In this document: positions 60,132 through 64,000 of the stretch, in pieces
Position numbering within the stretch: the first letter of the stretch is position 1
How the letters are laid out: the number at the start of each line of letters is the position of its first letter
NCBI RefSeq assembly: GCF_040712315.1
Contig: NC_134020.1
Location: forward strand, 51,073,751-51,137,750
Direction of reading: 5' to 3'
Origin: Castanea sativa
Taxonomy: Eukaryota; Streptophyta; Magnoliopsida; Fagales; Fagaceae
DNA: 64,000 nucleotides
Notes under the pieces: model-generated
The model's input: the letters and a program-made list of their open reading frames with translations, nothing else
Databases searched by the model: none
What the model was told of the DNA's origin: nothing
Position numbers and translations under genes: made by a program

Positions 60132-60201
60132 TTCCAGCAATCCAACTTTAATCACTAGAAAGTTAGTCCTTAAGCTTGCATGGTAATAATGGGAGCTGAT
60201 C

Positions 60202-60210
60202 CTTTATATA
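60202..60210 (-). promoter_or_regulatory. TATA box of extensin-like gene C
   Basis: TATATAAAG on the minus strand, 71 bp from the ATG, as in A and B. Confidence 0.75.
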
Positions 60211-60329
60211 CAAATTCATTGACAATGATATCTTTATTTTAATCCTTTAAAATAGACAATACTAATGCTTTAAATTTCATTAATTCTTTTTTAAATTTCC
60301 TATGTATCATAGTTAGGTATTCAAATTAA

Positions 60330-60870
60330 TACAAAAGGTTATAGAGCATGCCCCTTTTAGAACGTTATGAGATGTCCCATTAGTTGTGTTTGTATCACAT
60401 AAAGCAAGTGCATCATACAATCGACCCATACATGCAAATGTATTATATTTTATCTTAAAAGCTCTGTTATGCCATATTTACAGGTCAAAAGGATGATCCA
60501 CAGTTATGATTGCATCACATACATTGCATGACATCATGCAATTTATCCATATATGCAAGGGTATAGTATCCTAGCTTGCAAGCCCCAACGTTCCCTTTTT
60601 ACAAGGTTGTTTGGTTTACCACTTTTACAAGTTGATGGAGGGTATAGTATTAAGTTGTACCTTTTACGGGTCGTAAGGCTTGTGGCCTTTTACAAGGTCA
60701 AGGGTGTTCCATTAATTATGACTTCATCACATACAATTCATCACACAATCTACCAATATGTACAAAGGTACAGTATTTTGTCTTACAAGCTACATTGTGC
60801 CCCCTTTACAAGGTCATGGCTCATGGGGCATTCTATAGTTAGTTATGATTGTATCACAATATATTACGCA
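60330..60870. repeat. Degenerate minisatellite upstream of gene C
   Basis: Five modules aligned with those of units A and B. Confidence 0.8.
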
Positions 60871-62787
60871 ATCTATTTTGGTTATAGTGCAAACATGCCC
60901 CTAAAATTTGGGGGTCTTTAAATTTTTCCCCCTAATGTTACAGAATTTGGATTTGCATCTCCAACGTTATATGCCATTTTGATTGGTAGCCCCTCTATCT
61001 ATTTCTTGCTAACATGTCTATGAAATGCCATATGACTATCACACGTGGCAATTGGTCCAATAAAAACATAGCATATGGATTTTTCTATTATTTGTAATTA
61101 AATAATTTAAAAAATCTTTAAAAAACATAAAATAAATCCCTAAAATTATTATTATCTATATATATAACCGATACCTTTGACTTTTTGTTGACCTCTTCAG
61201 AGCTTATTACATTTTTTTTTTTTTAAACAAAATTATTTAACTTTTTTACACCTCATTATAATATATTTTATTTTTTTAATTTCTTCAATTATATTGAAAA
61301 AAAAAACTTAAAAATACAAACCCAAATTGTATCAATCCAAAGTAGAGTTCTAAAGAACATAAAATTTCATCAAAAAAAAATACACCAACTAACCATGTGT
61401 GTGTATGTGTGTGTGTGTGTGTGTATATATATACAAATTCTCAACTTAAAAGGAGTCCAAGTAAAAATCAAATGTTTTAATATATTAGCTCGCAGTTCTA
61501 AGCTTATCATACTCCTTCGTAATATATTATGTATATAATTTGATCTTAAGTCTCAACAACAAGCTATCATCCTAGGGTAAACTTGGCGCTAGATTCAACC
61601 CACCAATAGATTGATTCATCTAAATAATTTCATTGTGTTTTAACTGCTAACTTTTTGGTTAATGTTTTATTACATTTGAAATTTTCTTGCAGATTTTAAC
61701 AATTGTAGCAATGGATTATTCTTTTGAGGGTAGAACATCTTTCTTTTATATTTCTCTATGTGTAGTTACATATTCTTTTTGTTTATATATTGTTTCAATA
61801 ATTTGTAGGCACCCAATTTTCTAATTCTTTAGTTTCATCTAAATTTTTGGGTTTATTTTTTGCATTATCTAAAACTGTCTAGCATATTTCAATGGCATCA
61901 TTTTCATATATTTCTCTTTTGTCATATTTTTTCTATTGTTTCAATAACTCTAGGTTTAGAATCTTCTAAGTTTTTACAATTATTTTTTGGCATTATGGAA
62001 GTCTAAACATCTAACTTTTTGCATTAGTTTTAGCAATATCTGAACATGTTTGGCAGATTTCAACAACTATACCAAGGGTTATTCCTAATTTTGAAGATAA
62101 CTAATTTTTCTCTTATATTTCTCTGTTTTTGTAGTCATATATATTTTGTTTTGTTTCAACAATTCCTTGGTAATGAATCTTTCCATTCGCTGATATTTTA
62201 AGTTTTGACTTCTTCATCAAATTGTAACAAAAATTCAAGTCAGATATGAGCAATTTATGCAATGGTATAGTTTCATTATCAATTTAATATTTCATAAAAT
62301 TATTTTTAGTCTACCATACAAAAAAGTAAGTTCTTGTGCATTGCACGGGTTAGCGGCTAGTTATTATTATTTTGTTTCTACATGTTATCAAGTAATGGCA
62401 TGAACCGGTTGATTGTTTTGCCCACAAAATGAAATTCTTCTTCGGAAACCAACACAAATAAAAGAGGCAGATCAACAACGTAGTCTACTTCAACGAGAAA
62501 CTTGAAAATGATTCAATTAGTATTAAAGATTGTGGATTTAGTTACTAAACCCAATAGGCTTTAACAAATTAGGACTTGACTTTGGACACCATATATAACT
62601 AGTGGAAAATGAGGTAAAGGTACATCAGTGTGAAACAAACACAAATAAAAGAGTCAGATCAACAACAACAAAAATTCCATATCAACCCCTTCATCAGCAG
62701 GAAACCCACCCAAAAGCTAAAAGAATAGCCGCAAGAGTGAAATGAACAGCCACAACCCACAAGAATAAATCCCCCACGGTGCCGATC

Positions 62788-62790
<3 letters not shown>

Positions 62791-62828
<38 letters not shown>
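62791..62828. repeat. (GA)n microsatellite, longest allele
   Basis: About 19 GA units. Confidence 0.9.
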
Positions 62829-62832
<4 letters not shown>

Positions 62833-63294
62833 CTTTAGTATAAAGAGCTTAGTACATGGTTTCAATAATAGACAATAAAGCACACCGAAGAACAGGGCAG
62901 AAACATGCCTTAGAGTAAAGTCCTACCAAACCAGATCTTATGGCATAACAAAAATCGTTTACTGTATTCTAACAAGTGATTCTGCACTAATATGTATTTG
63001 CATTGAAAATTACTTAATCATAAAAAAGTAAAACTTCTCTATACACTTCATTCACAAAAGCAGTCTTCAGATATCATAGGATTTATGTAACTATGTTTTG
63101 AACTTAAAGACCGAATCACATGATAAAAAAACAGACCATTATCCATCTGACCTATAAATTCCCTGCTCTAATTCTAACAGGAGAGTAAAAATCTACGTAA
63201 ACATTAAGATCGAAAGAGACATATGTAGAGTTGCATGTTTGGATCTCATGATTAGAAATATTCCCCAATAAATTTACTGTAAGTTTGAAGTCCA

Positions 63295-63441
63295 TCATCC
63301 AGGCGTAGCAAGAAAACTGTCTTCTCTTAAGTCCCCCTCTTTTACCAACCTTGAATCATCAATTGAAGTAAAAGCTATATCAGATAGACCTTTATGACTG
63401 TCAGACCCATGAACAGTGACAGTTTGCCTTGTTCTTATTAC
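63295..63441 (-). CDS. Unidentified host-gene exon-like segment, unit C
   Basis: Same frame and acceptor as 13626-13772. One codon differs in the part after the SIDDSR word (N to D). The next exon-like block upstream on this strand is at 63921-63994, but the two do not join in phase directly, so other exons or an error in my model must be assumed. Confidence 0.35.
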   Translation of the reverse strand, partial: VIRTRQTVTVHGSDSHKGLSDIAFTSIDDSRLVKEGDLREDSFLATPG

Positions 63442-63920
63442 CTGTATCAACAAAGAACAATGAATTAACATTTTCATCTTAAACATTGAAAATTAAGGTG
63501 TTCTATAATGAAACTCAAGTAAAGAAGGAAGAAAGGTGACATCAAATTTTTTTTTTTTTTTAATGGAGCCATCAAATACTTGCTAAGAACCAGACTACCA
63601 AAGGTTTACACCAACTAAAATTGCAAGTCGAATTGAGTCCCTTATGTTGTCTTCAAAAAAAAAAATTTACAATTATGCATGTAGTGTGGAGTGTGGGGAA
63701 TATGTTACCTTCTAACAAAAAAAAAGGTTGGATAATTTACACACCATAAGTAATCAGCATATTATGTAATCTACAATGGAGAAAGTTTCAATGATAGTGC
63801 AATGGGAAAATAGAGACCACAAGAAATTAAATGTCTATTGAAGTTAGTTAGAATATATGCTTCTGGAGAGAGTTTTGTGGTAAAAACACATAAGATAAAA
63901 GATAATAAGAGAAGACTTAC

Positions 63921-63994
63921 TTCGACTGGTTCAGAAGAGACATATCCAATGTCAAAATAATAACTTCATTACGTTTCATGGATGTGCATGCAAC
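63921..63994 (-). CDS. Exon-like segment with canonical splice sites, right edge
   Basis: It is bounded by a CTTTAG acceptor at the very end of the window and a GTAAGT donor (63915-63920). One open frame, containing MKRNEVIILTLDMSLLNQ. This suggests a host gene extending beyond the right edge, read on the minus strand. Confidence 0.4.
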
Positions 63995-64000
63995 CTAAAG

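Larger units (their letters stand above)
55454..64000. repeat. Array unit C (continues beyond window)
   Basis: It combines the left part seen in B (32735-34447), a stretch of about 600 bp lost from B (57173-57775), and the main part seen in A and B. It keeps two empty sites: the gypsy target at 57768-57772 and the LTR-like target at 63860-63864. Apart from the features listed separately, I see no gene in 55600-58850 or 60930-62650. Confidence 0.9.

Overview
The window looks like nuclear DNA of a flowering plant, probably a eudicot. It is AT-rich with long poly-A, (TA)n and (GA)n tracts, spliced genes, hydroxyproline-rich cell-wall protein genes and dense nested plant transposons. I cannot name the species from sequence alone.

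Layout. (1) 1-8576: the 3' part of a Ty3/gypsy element of the Tat type. It has an intact pol frame, a 3.7 kb non-coding tail with several internal repeat families and a SINE, a polypurine tract and a complete 3' LTR. (2) From 8577 to the end, the backbone is a tandemly amplified locus. Its three intact units (A about 8.6-22 kb, B about 32-40.5 kb, C about 54.7-64 kb) each carry one minus-strand extensin-like gene (220, 366 and 388 codons), with a TATA box exactly 71 bp upstream of the ATG in all three. Two further truncated copies of the flank (about 27-29.9 kb and 43.4-44.5 kb) have lost the gene. Upstream of each gene lies a degenerate minisatellite of about 115 bp period, which also occurs inverted at 30.9-31.3 kb.

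(3) The units are broken up by datable insertions. A solo-LTR-like element (TSD CTTCT) with a TRIM and an opposite-orientation relative (TSD GTAAC) nested inside is present in A and partly in B, while C keeps the empty site. There is also a MULE (9-bp TSD) carrying another relative of that LTR family, an 839-bp solo LTR, several hAT-like elements (8-bp TSDs) and a foldback MITE. (4) Between units sit fragments of ordinary genes: the C-terminal third of histone H3.1 (22.9 kb), the first two exons of a B12D-like gene with its promoter (30.5-30.9 kb), four kelch exons of an ACBP4/5-like gene (45.0-46.4 kb), a MULE transposase zinc knuckle (46.6 kb), an exon of a P4-ATPase flippase (46.8-47.6 kb) and a five-exon plant-mobile-domain pseudogene with five nonsense codons (48.9-51.4 kb). 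The last four are all on the minus strand and contiguous.

The extensin-like genes are the only probably functional cellular genes I can support. The rest is transposon sequence, pseudogene fragments, or one unidentified host gene represented by exon-like pieces near the right end of each unit. The most informative signal is that unit A is a hybrid: it matches C up to a poly-T tract near 13.88-13.90 kb and matches B after it. This points to unequal crossing-over or gene conversion inside the array.
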